From assembly GCA_947650005.1 (NCBI GenBank), contig CANSTU010000036.1, forward strand, positions 1 to 34,643: a DNA stretch of 34,643 bases, written 5' to 3'. Positions within the stretch are counted from its first letter, which is position 1, and the number at the start of each line of letters is the position of its first letter. Both the position numbers and the translations under genes were made by a program. This DNA comes from an uncultured Lachnospiraceae bacterium (GTDB lineage Bacteria > Bacillota > Clostridia > Lachnospirales > Lachnospiraceae). Positions 7,237-14,734 of the stretch are shown here, in pieces. Below the pieces are notes generated by a model. It was not told the DNA's origin and ran no database searches. It saw only the letters and a list, made by a program, of their open reading frames with translations.

Positions 7237-8037
7237 CTATATGCGCCCGAACACATTCTGATTAATATAGGACAGGCACTGCGGCGCCACAGCCGCATAA
7301 TCCTGGAGGTAAATATCCAGAGAAACCGGCCCATCGTATCCAAGGGACTTCAATTTCCTATAAGCTGCCAGCAGGTCGATGTCCCCCTCCCAGGGCAGCT
7401 TATGGCAATGCTCTCCCATGCACATATTGTCGATGTGGGAATAACAGATATAATCCTTTGCCCTCTCCATGGCTGCGTACAGATCCTTTTCAGACAGGTA
7501 GAAATGGCCCACGTCGAAGTTGATCTTCAGCGCCGGGCTCTTCACCCGGTCCGCCAGCTCCAGAAATCGGTCCAGGTTGTGTACCAGCTGATTCGGTTCG
7601 ATCTCGATTGCCAAATTCAGACCCTGATCCTGGGCGATGTTACATAACTCCCTGGTCCTCTCCACCAATTGCGTATATACTTCCTTTTCATGCAGCTCCC
7701 TTTGCCCATATTCCATGAAGGTGGAAAGGATCACCGTCCCGGAAACCGGATGATACCCGGCTGCTTTCTTCAAGAGCTTTTTTTCTATCTCATAAGTATA
7801 GTCATCCCACACATAGTTCTGATGACAGGCCCGGGCAGTGATGGGAAATGACAGCTCCTCGCTCACCTCGTTTACCCTGTCGATCACATAGTCCTCCAGA
7901 TAATTCGTGTCCAGCCACTTCCCCATCCCATGCTGCAGGCTCAGCTCCAGTCCGCCATACCCCATCCCATGGAACAGCCTCATGGTATCGATCAAAGAAC
8001 GATCCTGTATGATGTGGCTTCTTCCCGCTAAATACAT
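7237..8037 (-). CDS. Sugar-phosphate isomerase/epimerase family TIM-barrel protein
   Basis: A 266-residue xylose-isomerase-like TIM-barrel protein (IolE/AP_endonuc_2 superfamily). Metal-ligand strands are visible: GYGGLELSLQHG, LNLAIEIEPNQ, ALKINFDVGHFYLSEKD, YICYSHIDN and GPVSLDIYLQDY. Such enzymes isomerise or epimerise free or phosphorylated sugars and keto-sugars in the cytoplasm. It follows the second permease by about 165 bases. The frame is open to 8127. I chose the ATG at 8037 because an AGAGGG ribosome site and a GCCGC/GCGGC hairpin sit immediately before it, as for neighbouring genes; a GTG at 8127 would add 30 residues of poor family resemblance. The specific reaction is not determinable. 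Confidence 0.8.
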   Translation of the reverse strand: MYLAGRSHIIQDRSLIDTMRLFHGMGYGGLELSLQHGMGKWLDTNYLEDYVIDRVNEVSEELSFPITARACHQNYVWDDYTYEIEKKLLKKAAGYHPVSGTVILSTFMEYGQRELHEKEVYTQLVERTRELCNIAQDQGLNLAIEIEPNQLVHNLDRFLELADRVKSPALKINFDVGHFYLSEKDLYAAMERAKDYICYSHIDNMCMGEHCHKLPWEGDIDLLAAYRKLKSLGYDGPVSLDIYLQDYAAVAPQCLSYINQNVFGRI

Positions 8038-8052
8038 CCTGTCCCTCTTTCC

Positions 8053-8159
8053 GCCGCCCCAAGCGGCTTTTTCATAGAGAGGAATTCGCAAATACGAATT
8101 CCCGTCGAAAAACAGCAGATTTTCCACCCGTTCTTCTTTTTCCGCTGCCGATAGGCAGC
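8053..8159 (-). repeat. Nested hairpin leader before the epimerase gene
   Basis: Three palindromes in a row: GCCGC/GCGGC at 8053-8067 next to the ribosome site; GGAATTCG-CAAATA-CGAATTCC at 8081-8102; and GCTGCC-GATA-GGCAGC at 8144-8159. The order GC hairpin, AT-richer palindrome, GC hairpin matches the units at 4051-4236 and 9084-9163. Confidence 0.65.
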
Positions 8160-8203
8160 CTTTCCTTCCCAGGAATCCGTGGAACCAAATTCCCGCCGTT
8201 CCC

Positions 8204-9067
8204 TCACCCTTTTACGGCTCCGGACGTGATTCCCTGCACGAAATATTTCTGAAAATAAATGAAAACAGCGATCAGCGGAACGACAATGATCGTGATCGCC
8301 GCCGCGAAAGGCCCCCATTCGATCCCGTATTCTCCCCGAAAATAGAGCAAGCCCACAGGGATGGTCTGAATCTTCGCAGACGAGGTCGCCGAGATGCTGG
8401 CCCACATGTATTCTCCCCAGATATTAATAAAGTTGAATACCGTGACCGTGGCCAAGGCCGGCGTCACCAGCGGCAACATGATCTGAAAGAAAACAGACAG
8501 CTCCGCAGCCCCGTCCATCCTCGCCGCTTCCGTCAGTTCAGAAGGGATGGAGTCGAAAAAGTTCTTAAAGATATAGACGCTGAACGGGATTTGCCATGCC
8601 AGATAAGGCAGAATCAGCATGAACAGCGTTCCATTTAGATGAAGCCCTATCATCTGCGAGTAGAGCGGGATATAATAGGCTACCCCGGGCACGAAGTTAA
8701 ACACCATGAATGCGGACAGGATCAAGTTGGCCTTGGGGATCTTCATCTTGGAAAGTGCGTACCCGCCAAAGGCTGTGATCAGAACCGAACCGGCCACCGC
8801 AGTGAGCGTAACGATCACGCTGTTTGCCGCATACTGTCCAATTTTCCCCTCTATCCATGCGTAACTATAGTTCTCCCCTCTCCATATCTGCGGAAGTCCC
8901 CATATATTTGAATAAAACTCCTGGTTGTTTTTGAAGGAAACCAGAATCGTAAAAAACAACGGGTAGACCACGACCAGACACAGCAGCACGGTAAGTACTC
9001 TGGAAAGTATTCGGATACGCCGGTTTGTAAACATACCGCTCTCTTCTTTCTTACACTCAATATTCAT
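8204..9067 (-). CDS. Carbohydrate ABC transporter permease (MalG/CUT1 type)
   Basis: A 287-residue inner-membrane permease with about six hydrophobic segments. These include LTVLLCLVVVYPLFFTILVS near the N-terminus, and ILSAFMVFNFVPGVAYYIPL. The EAA loop that docks the ATPase is EAARMDGAAELSVFFQIMLP, followed by VTPALATVTVFNFINIWGEY. It pairs with the upstream MalF-type permease and the lipoprotein to import a sugar or small glycan. No ATPase gene is in the operon, which is usual for CUT1 systems sharing an MsmK-type ATPase. The ATG at 9067 has AGGGGG about seven bases upstream. Confidence 0.92.
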   Translation of the reverse strand: MNIECKKEESGMFTNRRIRILSRVLTVLLCLVVVYPLFFTILVSFKNNQEFYSNIWGLPQIWRGENYSYAWIEGKIGQYAANSVIVTLTAVAGSVLITAFGGYALSKMKIPKANLILSAFMVFNFVPGVAYYIPLYSQMIGLHLNGTLFMLILPYLAWQIPFSVYIFKNFFDSIPSELTEAARMDGAAELSVFFQIMLPLVTPALATVTVFNFINIWGEYMWASISATSSAKIQTIPVGLLYFRGEYGIEWGPFAAAITIIVVPLIAVFIYFQKYFVQGITSGAVKG

Positions 9068-9083
9068 AGCTATACCCCCTGCA

Positions 9084-9163
9084 TTTCACATTTCAATTTT
9101 GCTCCCGCCTGCGTGCACCACACGCTCTCGATTCGGGGAAATTGAAATTTTACATTTCAATTT
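9084..9163 (-). repeat. Nested palindromic element between the two permease genes
   Basis: In RNA sense, AAATTGAAAT...ATTTCAATTT (9139-9163) overlaps the last codons and stop of the upstream permease. It is followed by CCCC, a GCGTG/CACGC hairpin (9111-9125), and GGGAGCAAAATTGAAATG. The outer parts ATTTCAATTTTCCCC-like and GGGAGCAAAATTGAAAT are inverted copies of each other, so the whole forms a nested fold-back. The arrangement matches the 66-bp units at 4051-4236. Confidence 0.75.
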
Positions 9164-10046
9164 TTTCTCCTCTGAATAAGAATCGTAACAGAATGATAAA
9201 CGCAAGCACGATGAAAAGAAACGCCACACACATCGCGCTGGCATATCCGAATTTGGAATACGTGAACGCGTTTTCTATGATATACATGGGCAGGACCACC
9301 GTCTGCCGGGCCGGGCCGCCTCCTGTGAGGGATACCACGGAATCATAGATTTTGAGTCCGCCCAAAAAGGTGAACATGGTCGCCAGCTCGATCTGCGGCT
9401 TGATCAGCGGAAGCATGATCCCGGTGAACACCTTGAAGGTACTTGCCCCGTCGATCTGTGCCGATTCGATCAGACCTGCCGGAATCCCCTGGAATCCGGC
9501 AAAGCACAGGATCATGGTCAGGCCGAATTGTCTCCAGATCTGTGCCACGACGATGGAAGGCCGCACGGTCGCCGGATTGACCAGCCAGGCAGTGGCCAGC
9601 CGCTCCATCCCCACAGCCCGAAGGATATTATTCAGCAGGCCGATGTCCTCCGTTAAAATAAACATAAACAGCAGGCCCGTGATGGTGGGTGCGATCATAT
9701 TGGGCACGAAAAGGATTGTTCTCGTGATCTGCCCCTCCATTTTCCTGATAAAGAGGTTCAGCCAGGCCATCAGAATACCTGCCAGAACGCTCAGGATGCC
9801 CGATACGATTGCAAAATACAGTGTATTCTTCAATGCCCGCAGGAACATCGTATCCGCAAATAAGGAAAAAAAGTTGTCCGGGCCGATATATTGCGCCTCT
9901 CCGAATCCGCTCCAGCTGGTGAAAGACAGATAGAATGTCCGAAGCAGCGGATAGATCATAAAGACCGCATACAGAAGGATGGAAGGGAGCAGAAAAGTCC
10001 ATCCTATGAGCATACTTTTAGGTATTTTCTTTGCTTTTTCCCGCAT
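9150..10046 (-). CDS. Carbohydrate ABC transporter permease (MalF/CUT1 type)
   Basis: A 298-residue integral membrane permease with about six segments, starting with SMLIGWTFLLPSILLYAVF. The ATPase-docking EAA loop is ESAQIDGASTFKVFTGIMLP, followed by IKPQIELATMFTFLGGLK. The C-terminal IYDSVVSLTGGGPARQT is typical of MalF-like subunits. It works with the MalG-type partner and the lipoprotein. The frame is open to 10097; the ATG at 10046 is chosen because GAGG lies eight bases upstream and the protein then starts with MREKAKKIPKS ahead of the first membrane segment. The last codons and stop overlap a palindromic element (9139-9163), which suggests insertion into or against the gene end. Confidence 0.92.
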   Translation of the reverse strand: MREKAKKIPKSMLIGWTFLLPSILLYAVFMIYPLLRTFYLSFTSWSGFGEAQYIGPDNFFSLFADTMFLRALKNTLYFAIVSGILSVLAGILMAWLNLFIRKMEGQITRTILFVPNMIAPTITGLLFMFILTEDIGLLNNILRAVGMERLATAWLVNPATVRPSIVVAQIWRQFGLTMILCFAGFQGIPAGLIESAQIDGASTFKVFTGIMLPLIKPQIELATMFTFLGGLKIYDSVVSLTGGGPARQTVVLPMYIIENAFTYSKFGYASAMCVAFLFIVLAFIILLRFLFRGEKIEM

Positions 10047-10072
10047 AGCTGTGTCCTCATCTATGTATGCCA

Positions 10073-10091
10073 GGAAGCGGCCTGCGCTTCC
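10073..10091 (-). promoter_or_regulatory. Hairpin leader before the first permease
   Basis: GGAAGCG-GCCTG-CGCTTCC hairpin with a 7-bp stem, about 15 bases upstream of the GAGG ribosome site. It lies between the binding-protein stop and the permease start. Confidence 0.55.
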
Positions 10092-10108
10092 CGGCACCGA
10101 TCCCTGTT

Positions 10109-11509
10109 CTATTGTCCGCCGGCTGCCAGGCGGATCCGTTCCATTTCCTCCAGCGTCTGATCAATCGTCATCTGCCCGCTGCAGGGTGCGGCGAAGATCT
10201 GCTGTTTGATGAAGGTCTGCATTTCCGAACTGGTTCTGGTGGGATTCAACCCAGCTTCAATCCTGCTGGTATTGAAGATATCGATTACCTCCTCCAGAAT
10301 CGGGCTCATATCCGTATATTCGTAGGTCGTCATGGACGGGATCTGGTTTCCCCCGACCACTGCCTGCTGGATCTCCTGACTCAGGATTGCTTCCAAGAAT
10401 GCAACACCCGTATTGATCTGCTCAGGCGAGGCATTGGACGGGATAAAAAATACATCAGGCTCCGTATTTTCTTCCGATTCTATGGACGCATCCGAAGTGG
10501 GCTTTAAGAAAGTGCCGATCTCAAAATCACAGGAAGGCACCAGGGTTCCAAGGGAACCGCTGAAATTGAAGATCACCGCGCATCTGCCCTGTGCAAAAGC
10601 CGCATTTGCATCATCCGGCGAACAGTTAATGCCTCCGTCTCCGGGATACCAGTAGCCCGCCTCGTACCATTCCTGTACCTGCTTGATACAGTCTGCGATA
10701 ACATTCCCCGCATCCGTGCCAGGCGCCACGGAAACATCGCCGTTGGCAACGCCATAGGCCGTACCGGGTCCCACCTTTGCATCCAGCTCCCCATAAGTGA
10801 TCCCGTACAGGCAGTCCTGCATGGAAGCTGAATTGGTGGAAAAGCCAAAGATATCATCCTCCTTCAGCTTCTGAAAGATCTCCGTCATCTCATCCCAGGT
10901 TCTGGGTTCCTCAAAGCCGTACCTATCAAAAATTTCCGTATTGTAATAGCAGGTATGATAGACGCACTTGACCGGTATCGCATAGATCTCGCCATTGTCC
11001 CCTTTGCATGGCGCCAGCATTTGTTCATTGATTCCCGCTAATAGTTCGGGATCGATCAGATCCGCCAAATCCAGGCACATACCGTTATCATAGAAAGAAT
11101 TTACCCTGGTTCCCCAGTAATATCCCAACGTGGGCGGATCGCCTGCAGCAATAGCTGTCTTAATCACCTGCTCCCTGGTATTGGTGTCGCAGGGCGGATA
11201 TTCCACTTCTATCTCCGGATGTTCTCCTGTCACCATGGCCGCTGCGTCCACCATATACTGATCCGGATTACCTGTTGCCCCGGATATAGTCAGCTTCCCA
11301 TACGTCTTATCTTCCTGCGCTTCTTCTGCCTCCTTTTCCGTCGTCTGGCTTTCTTCTGCCTGCGGTGTTTCCTTTTCTTGCGTACCTGTTTCCTGGGACG
11401 CTTCCGTCACCGGCGCATTCTCCGGCGCCTTACTTCCTCCGCAGCCTGCCAGCGTCAATGTCGCAGCCATCAGTATCGCTGTCACCGCTGAAAAACCTTT
11501 TTTGATCAT
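10109..11509 (-). CDS. Sugar-binding lipoprotein of ABC transporter
   Basis: A 466-residue extracellular solute-binding protein (SBP_bac_1 type). It has a lipoprotein signal peptide, MIKKGFSAVTAILMAATLTL, followed by the lipobox AGC, then a long Glu/Thr/Gln-rich linker of about 50 residues. The mature domain opens with KLTISGATGNPDQY and includes YDNGMCLDLADLIDP, IYAIPVKCVYHTCYYNTEIF, the usual hinge region, and FAQGRCAVIFNFSGSLG. It captures the transported sugar for the two permeases downstream. The frame is open to 11539, but the signal peptide and a GGGAGG ribosome site place the start at 11509. Ligand is not readable from sequence. Confidence 0.92.
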   Translation of the reverse strand: MIKKGFSAVTAILMAATLTLAGCGGSKAPENAPVTEASQETGTQEKETPQAEESQTTEKEAEEAQEDKTYGKLTISGATGNPDQYMVDAAAMVTGEHPEIEVEYPPCDTNTREQVIKTAIAAGDPPTLGYYWGTRVNSFYDNGMCLDLADLIDPELLAGINEQMLAPCKGDNGEIYAIPVKCVYHTCYYNTEIFDRYGFEEPRTWDEMTEIFQKLKEDDIFGFSTNSASMQDCLYGITYGELDAKVGPGTAYGVANGDVSVAPGTDAGNVIADCIKQVQEWYEAGYWYPGDGGINCSPDDANAAFAQGRCAVIFNFSGSLGTLVPSCDFEIGTFLKPTSDASIESEENTEPDVFFIPSNASPEQINTGVAFLEAILSQEIQQAVVGGNQIPSMTTYEYTDMSPILEEVIDIFNTSRIEAGLNPTRTSSEMQTFIKQQIFAAPCSGQMTIDQTLEEMERIRLAAGGQ

Positions 11510-11523
11510 TTTTCCTCCCATCT

Positions 11524-11580
11524 GCGCTTTAGCGCGCATACCAATTAGGGGTTTCCTCCCATTCTGCCGCCATAGGCGGC
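11524..11580 (-). repeat. Double hairpin/Shine-Dalgarno leader of the binding-protein gene
   Basis: In RNA sense GCCGCC-TAT-GGCGGC, AGAATGGGAGGAAA, CCCC, then GCGC-TAAA-GCGC and AGATGGGAGGAAAA before the ATG. The hairpin plus GGGAGG module is duplicated within 70 bases; only the second ribosome site is in register with the gene. Confidence 0.75.
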
Positions 11581-11599
11581 CGGTTCCATAACTTGTTGG

Positions 11600-11610
11600 T
11601 TGTCCGACAT
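11600..11610. promoter_or_regulatory. GntR-family operator, sugar operon side
   Basis: TTGTCCGACAT differs by one base from the perfect palindrome TTGTC-C-GACAA before gntR. It fits the FadR-subfamily operator type (TNGTNNNACNA). It lies about 90 bases before the binding-protein start, suited to control of the transport and catabolic genes. Confidence 0.65.
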
Positions 11611-11630
11611 CTTATTGCGTAATAATTCCC

Positions 11631-11677
11631 CTGCCGTCCCTTTGCGGCAGCGTCATGCGAAATCCACACACGCTGCC
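11631..11677 (-). promoter_or_regulatory. Two mutually exclusive hairpins in the operon leader
   Basis: GGCAGCGT/ACGCTGCC (11646-11677, 8-bp stem) and CTGCCG/CGGCAG (11631-11650, 6-bp stem) share bases 11646-11650, so only one can form at a time. They lie between the gntR stop and the operator. No U-run follows, so classical attenuation is not established. Confidence 0.35.
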
Positions 11678-11729
11678 AGACGAACGGCACTCACCGCATC
11701 TGCGGCTCCCCTCCTTTCCCGCATCTCAT

Positions 11730-12431
11730 TTATGTCGTTTCTGTTTTATTCAAAAAATGCATAACTCTGTCTATCAGCATATCATAATGTTCACCCATCA
11801 CTCTGATCGCACGCTCCTCATCCCGTTCCAGCAGGGCCTGATAGCATTTCACGTGCTGCTCAATGCTCCTCCTGCTGCCATGCACTGCCACGATATCCCG
11901 CAGGTATTCATGCAGCAATACTGATGTGATTTCCATTGCCTTGATGAAGAGCACATTTCCCGTAAGGAAGGACAAATATTTATGATATCCCATATCCTCG
12001 TTAAAATAGGCCTCATAATCCTTTTCCGCTTCCATCTGATCTAAGTAGGAATGAAGCTTCAAAATCTCCTCCTGCGTAGCATTCCGGCAGACCAGCCTGG
12101 TACTTTCCACCTGGATGCTCTTCGCAAAGGACAATACCGTAATGCTGTCGCTTTCATTGAGCAACAGGGACGGCACCAATAAATTCATATAAAAGCTGAT
12201 GTCCACTCTCTGCACATAGGTCCCCTTCCCCTGCCTCGATTTTAGCAAGCCGAGGGCGCTCAGCTTATGGATGGACTGTCTGACCGAATCACGGCTGACG
12301 CCGAACTCTTCGCTCAACACGTTTTCCGAAGGGATCATCTGCCCTTCCTTCCATGTTCCGTTGATAATCATCTCCATCATCTGTTGATAGATTTGATCCG
12401 ATACGTTGTTTTTCCTGATCTGATTTATCAT
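11730..12431 (-). CDS. GntR-family transcriptional regulator (FadR/FCD subfamily)
   Basis: A 233-residue DNA-binding regulator. The N-terminal winged helix shows YQQMMEMIINGTWKEGQMIP, LSEEFGVSRDSVRQSIHKLS and LGLLKSRQGKGTYVQ, the standard GntR signature. The C-terminal part (about residues 90-225) is all-helical and FCD-like. Likely metal or effector ligands are in FNEDMGYHKYL and the SIEQHVKCYQAL histidine. It probably responds to a sugar acid or sugar intermediate and represses the downstream operon. It is the first gene of the locus, 220 bases before the binding-protein gene. Matching operators lie in both leaders. The start ATG at 12431 has GCAGG close by. Confidence 0.9.
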   Translation of the reverse strand: MINQIRKNNVSDQIYQQMMEMIINGTWKEGQMIPSENVLSEEFGVSRDSVRQSIHKLSALGLLKSRQGKGTYVQRVDISFYMNLLVPSLLLNESDSITVLSFAKSIQVESTRLVCRNATQEEILKLHSYLDQMEAEKDYEAYFNEDMGYHKYLSFLTGNVLFIKAMEITSVLLHEYLRDIVAVHGSRRSIEQHVKCYQALLERDEERAIRVMGEHYDMLIDRVMHFLNKTETT

Positions 12432-12557
12432 CCTGCCTGCTCTCTTTCTGCGTAGGCTGTCCTATCCTTAACAGTTCTTCTGCTATAAACGATCCAATCG
12501 AAAGTCTTCTGGCAGAGCCTGACCTTGATGAAAAGATTGCTGGTCAATATTTATCGG

Positions 12558-12568
12558 TTGTCCGACAA
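12558..12568. promoter_or_regulatory. GntR-family operator, gntR side
   Basis: Perfect palindrome TTGTC-C-GACAA within a 17-base context shared with 11597-11610 (GGTTGTCCGACA). It lies about 30 bases downstream of the gntR promoter start region, suggesting autorepression by blocking transcription. Confidence 0.7.
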
Positions 12569-12602
12569 GTCAATTCTTACACACTTTATTCTTTCTTGCA
12601 AT

Positions 12603-12632
12603 AGTATAATTCACTAATCTTTTCCCGTCCAA
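12603..12632 (-). promoter_or_regulatory. Promoter of gntR
   Basis: TTGGAC (12627-12632), 18-base spacer, TATACT (12603-12608) on the minus strand. It lies about 170 bases before the gntR start with the operator between. Confidence 0.6.
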
Positions 12633-12657
12633 TTTAGTACTTTTCCACTAAGACATG

Positions 12658-12688
12658 TATGAAGCCGCTTTTCGAAAGCGGCTTCATA
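12658..12688 (-). terminator. Perfect hairpin after the carboxypeptidase gene
   Basis: A 14-bp stem (TATGAAGCCGCTTT / AAAGCGGCTTCATA) with a 3-base loop lies between the D,D-carboxypeptidase stop and the gntR promoter. There is no clear U-run on the minus strand, so efficiency is uncertain; position suggests it separates the two transcripts. Confidence 0.55.
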
Positions 12689-12766
12689 TACCAAGGAAAC
12701 TAATAATTTTTTTACAACCTTTGCGTCTATTTGTGTGCGCGGCCCGCGCTCAAATCCAGGAAACAT

Positions 12767-14317
12767 TTATCTGCGTCTGCGCCATCCACCCCTCCGCCTG
12801 CGTCTCCTGTAGCCAGAGCTGAAACCGAAACCGGAGTACGCGGAAAAACTTTCGCTCCTCCTCTTCCACCTGTTTCTCCAGACCATCCTGCGGCCCGCCA
12901 GGAAAACAGCCACACCCAGCACAACAACCGCTGCGGCTCCAGTCGCCGCATATTGCCAGCGAAATTCCCATCTACGTTCCACCTTTTCCGTTCTTTCCTC
13001 TTCTTCCACCTGGGAAACCGCCTTCTGCGCTTCCTCCGGCCGCGTTTTCTCCGGCACGGCCAGGGGCGGAGCCAGGGCGATCAAGGCGCTTCCCACCGCC
13101 TGTCCCCCGTAGCTACATTCCAGAAGGGCCTCCTCTCCCGGGGCGGCATGTTCCGTATCATAGTATAAATCCAGACTCAGATCTGCAAAGTCCGTCAAAA
13201 CAGGCACCACCGCATATCCGTCCTGCGCCACTTTCAGGTGCAACTGCTGAAGGGAAGGCTCATCAGCCTGCGCGCCCTCCGTCCTGGCATGGACGTTCAC
13301 AGAAGCCAGGCTGGGCATATTCTCCTTCACATCCAGCTTCTTAAAAGATTCAAAACCGAAGTCGAAGAGGGCTGCGGTATCCACATAAACCTGCTTCCCT
13401 TCCGTTTTCATGGTCACACAGATCAATTCCATCCCATCCCTGGCCGCACAGGTAACCAGGGTATTTTTCGCTACAATCGTATAACCTGTTTTTCCTGCAA
13501 AAACGCCTTCATAATGATAGGGGGTGGAGGTGAGCATCCTGTGATGGTTAGACAGGGGAATCTGATCCGGCTGCTTGGCTGAGGGAGGGATTTCATAGAA
13601 GACCGTTCCGGAAATCTCCCGGAAAACCTCATGCTTTAGCGCCTCTCTTGTGATCAACGCCATATCATAGGCGCTGGTTAAATGCTGCTCATTGGGAAGT
13701 CCATGGGGATTCACGAAATGGCTGTCCGTACATCCCAGTTCCTGAGCCCGGCTGTTCATCAAAGCGGCAAATCCCTCAATGCTGCCTGATACATGGATGG
13801 CTAGGGCATAAGACGCATCATTGGCAGAAGCTAGCAGTACACCGTACAGGCAGTCCTTTACCGTGAGCTCTTCTCCCTCGTCCAGCGCGATATGGGATCC
13901 CTTATCCTCATCCATGTACACCGCTTCATGGGGGATCGTGACGATCTCATCCATATCACAGTTTTCTATCACAATCAGGGATGTCAGAATCTTCGTGATA
14001 CTGGCTGGATAATATTGGGCATGGACATTCTTACTGTAGAGGATTGTACCCGTGGATACCTCCATAAGGATCCCCGACTCCCCTTCAATGCCTGGCCCTG
14101 CAGGCCAGCTTTGTTCCTGCATCCCATCGGAGGGCTGCATTTCCTCTCCGTTGTCGCCCTCTCCGTCCTGCTGCGCCTCCTGGCCTTCTCCGGCCGCCTC
14201 TCCCTGGGCTGGAGGATTGCCGCTCTCCACCGCCCTAATCTTCGTCGGAAGAGACAGTACCAAAAGCGCGGCCAACAGCGCCAGTGCCATTCCTGTCATC
14301 CTGAACCTGTGTTTCAT
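12767..14317 (-). CDS. dacF: Serine-type D-Ala-D-Ala carboxypeptidase with membrane anchor and Arg-rich tail
   Basis: A 516-residue penicillin-binding protein of the S11 family that trims the terminal D-Ala of peptidoglycan stem peptides. An N-terminal signal peptide (MALALLAALLVLSLPTKIRA) is followed by an acidic Gln/Glu/Gly linker to about residue 75. Active-site motifs are SITK (serine and lysine), SAN in LLASANDASYAL, and KTG in VFAGKTGYTIV. A C-terminal beta domain (PBP5_C-like) and a membrane segment AATGAAAVVVLGVAVFLAG follow. The protein ends in a Gly/Ser stretch and an Arg-rich tail (YRRRRRRGGWRRRR), presumably cytoplasmic. The ATG at 14317 has GGTGAGGAG about 8 bases upstream. Symbol dacF is by family likeness. 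Confidence 0.93.
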   Translation of the reverse strand: MKHRFRMTGMALALLAALLVLSLPTKIRAVESGNPPAQGEAAGEGQEAQQDGEGDNGEEMQPSDGMQEQSWPAGPGIEGESGILMEVSTGTILYSKNVHAQYYPASITKILTSLIVIENCDMDEIVTIPHEAVYMDEDKGSHIALDEGEELTVKDCLYGVLLASANDASYALAIHVSGSIEGFAALMNSRAQELGCTDSHFVNPHGLPNEQHLTSAYDMALITREALKHEVFREISGTVFYEIPPSAKQPDQIPLSNHHRMLTSTPYHYEGVFAGKTGYTIVAKNTLVTCAARDGMELICVTMKTEGKQVYVDTAALFDFGFESFKKLDVKENMPSLASVNVHARTEGAQADEPSLQQLHLKVAQDGYAVVPVLTDFADLSLDLYYDTEHAAPGEEALLECSYGGQAVGSALIALAPPLAVPEKTRPEEAQKAVSQVEEEERTEKVERRWEFRWQYAATGAAAVVVLGVAVFLAGRRMVWRNRWKRRSESFSAYSGFGFSSGYRRRRRRGGWRRRR

Positions 14318-14374
14318 TGGAAAATCTCCTCACCTCATTTGTTGGATCACTTAGAATTCCTATCCGAAGAACCG

Positions 14375-14653
14375 CTAATCATTATCGGGAAGAAGTTTGA
14401 CCCGAACCATGATCTGCCGTACCGTCTCCCCTTCCTTCAGCTCAATATGCTCCGGCGACGTCTGGGGCGGCAGGCTGCAGTCCTCCTCTTCCATCTCCGA
14501 CATAATCCAGTTATAGGCCGCATCCGCAGCGTTATCCACCGCATCCTCCAGATCGCACCCATACGCAGTGCAGCAGGCAAGATCCGGAAAACGCACATGA
14601 TATCCTTTTTTGTTCTCGTCAGGCGTAAAGACCGCCGGGTATACAAACGTCAT
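14375..14653 (-). CDS. hicB: HicB-family antitoxin-like protein, no HicA partner seen
   Basis: A 92-residue protein of the HicB/UPF0150 RNase-H-like fold. It opens MTFVYPAVFTPDENKKGYHV and has RFPDLACCTAYGCDLEDAVDNA, the usual core. HicB antitoxins neutralise HicA mRNA interferases; solitary members are common and may have other roles. No 60-80 residue HicA-like double-stranded-RNA-binding ORF lies on either side, and the flanks are the carboxypeptidase (57 bases) and the ferredoxin reductase (81 bases). It lacks an obvious C-terminal DNA-binding domain. The ATG at 14653 follows TGAGG, directly after the GCCGCC/GGCGGC hairpin leader. Confidence 0.8.
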   Translation of the reverse strand: MTFVYPAVFTPDENKKGYHVRFPDLACCTAYGCDLEDAVDNAADAAYNWIMSEMEEEDCSLPPQTSPEHIELKEGETVRQIMVRVKLLPDND

Positions 14654-14668
14654 CTTTCCTCACATTCT

Positions 14669-14684
14669 GCCGCCGACAGGCGGC
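14669..14684 (-). promoter_or_regulatory. GC hairpin leader before hicB
   Basis: GCCGCC-GACA-GGCGGC, identical in stem and loop to 2988-3003. In RNA sense it is followed by AGAATG, TGAGGAAAG and the ATG. Confidence 0.7.
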
Positions 14685-14734
14685 TCTCCATTCAGGGCAA
14701 CTTTCCGTCCGGGCGCTGCAGACATGCACGCCGC

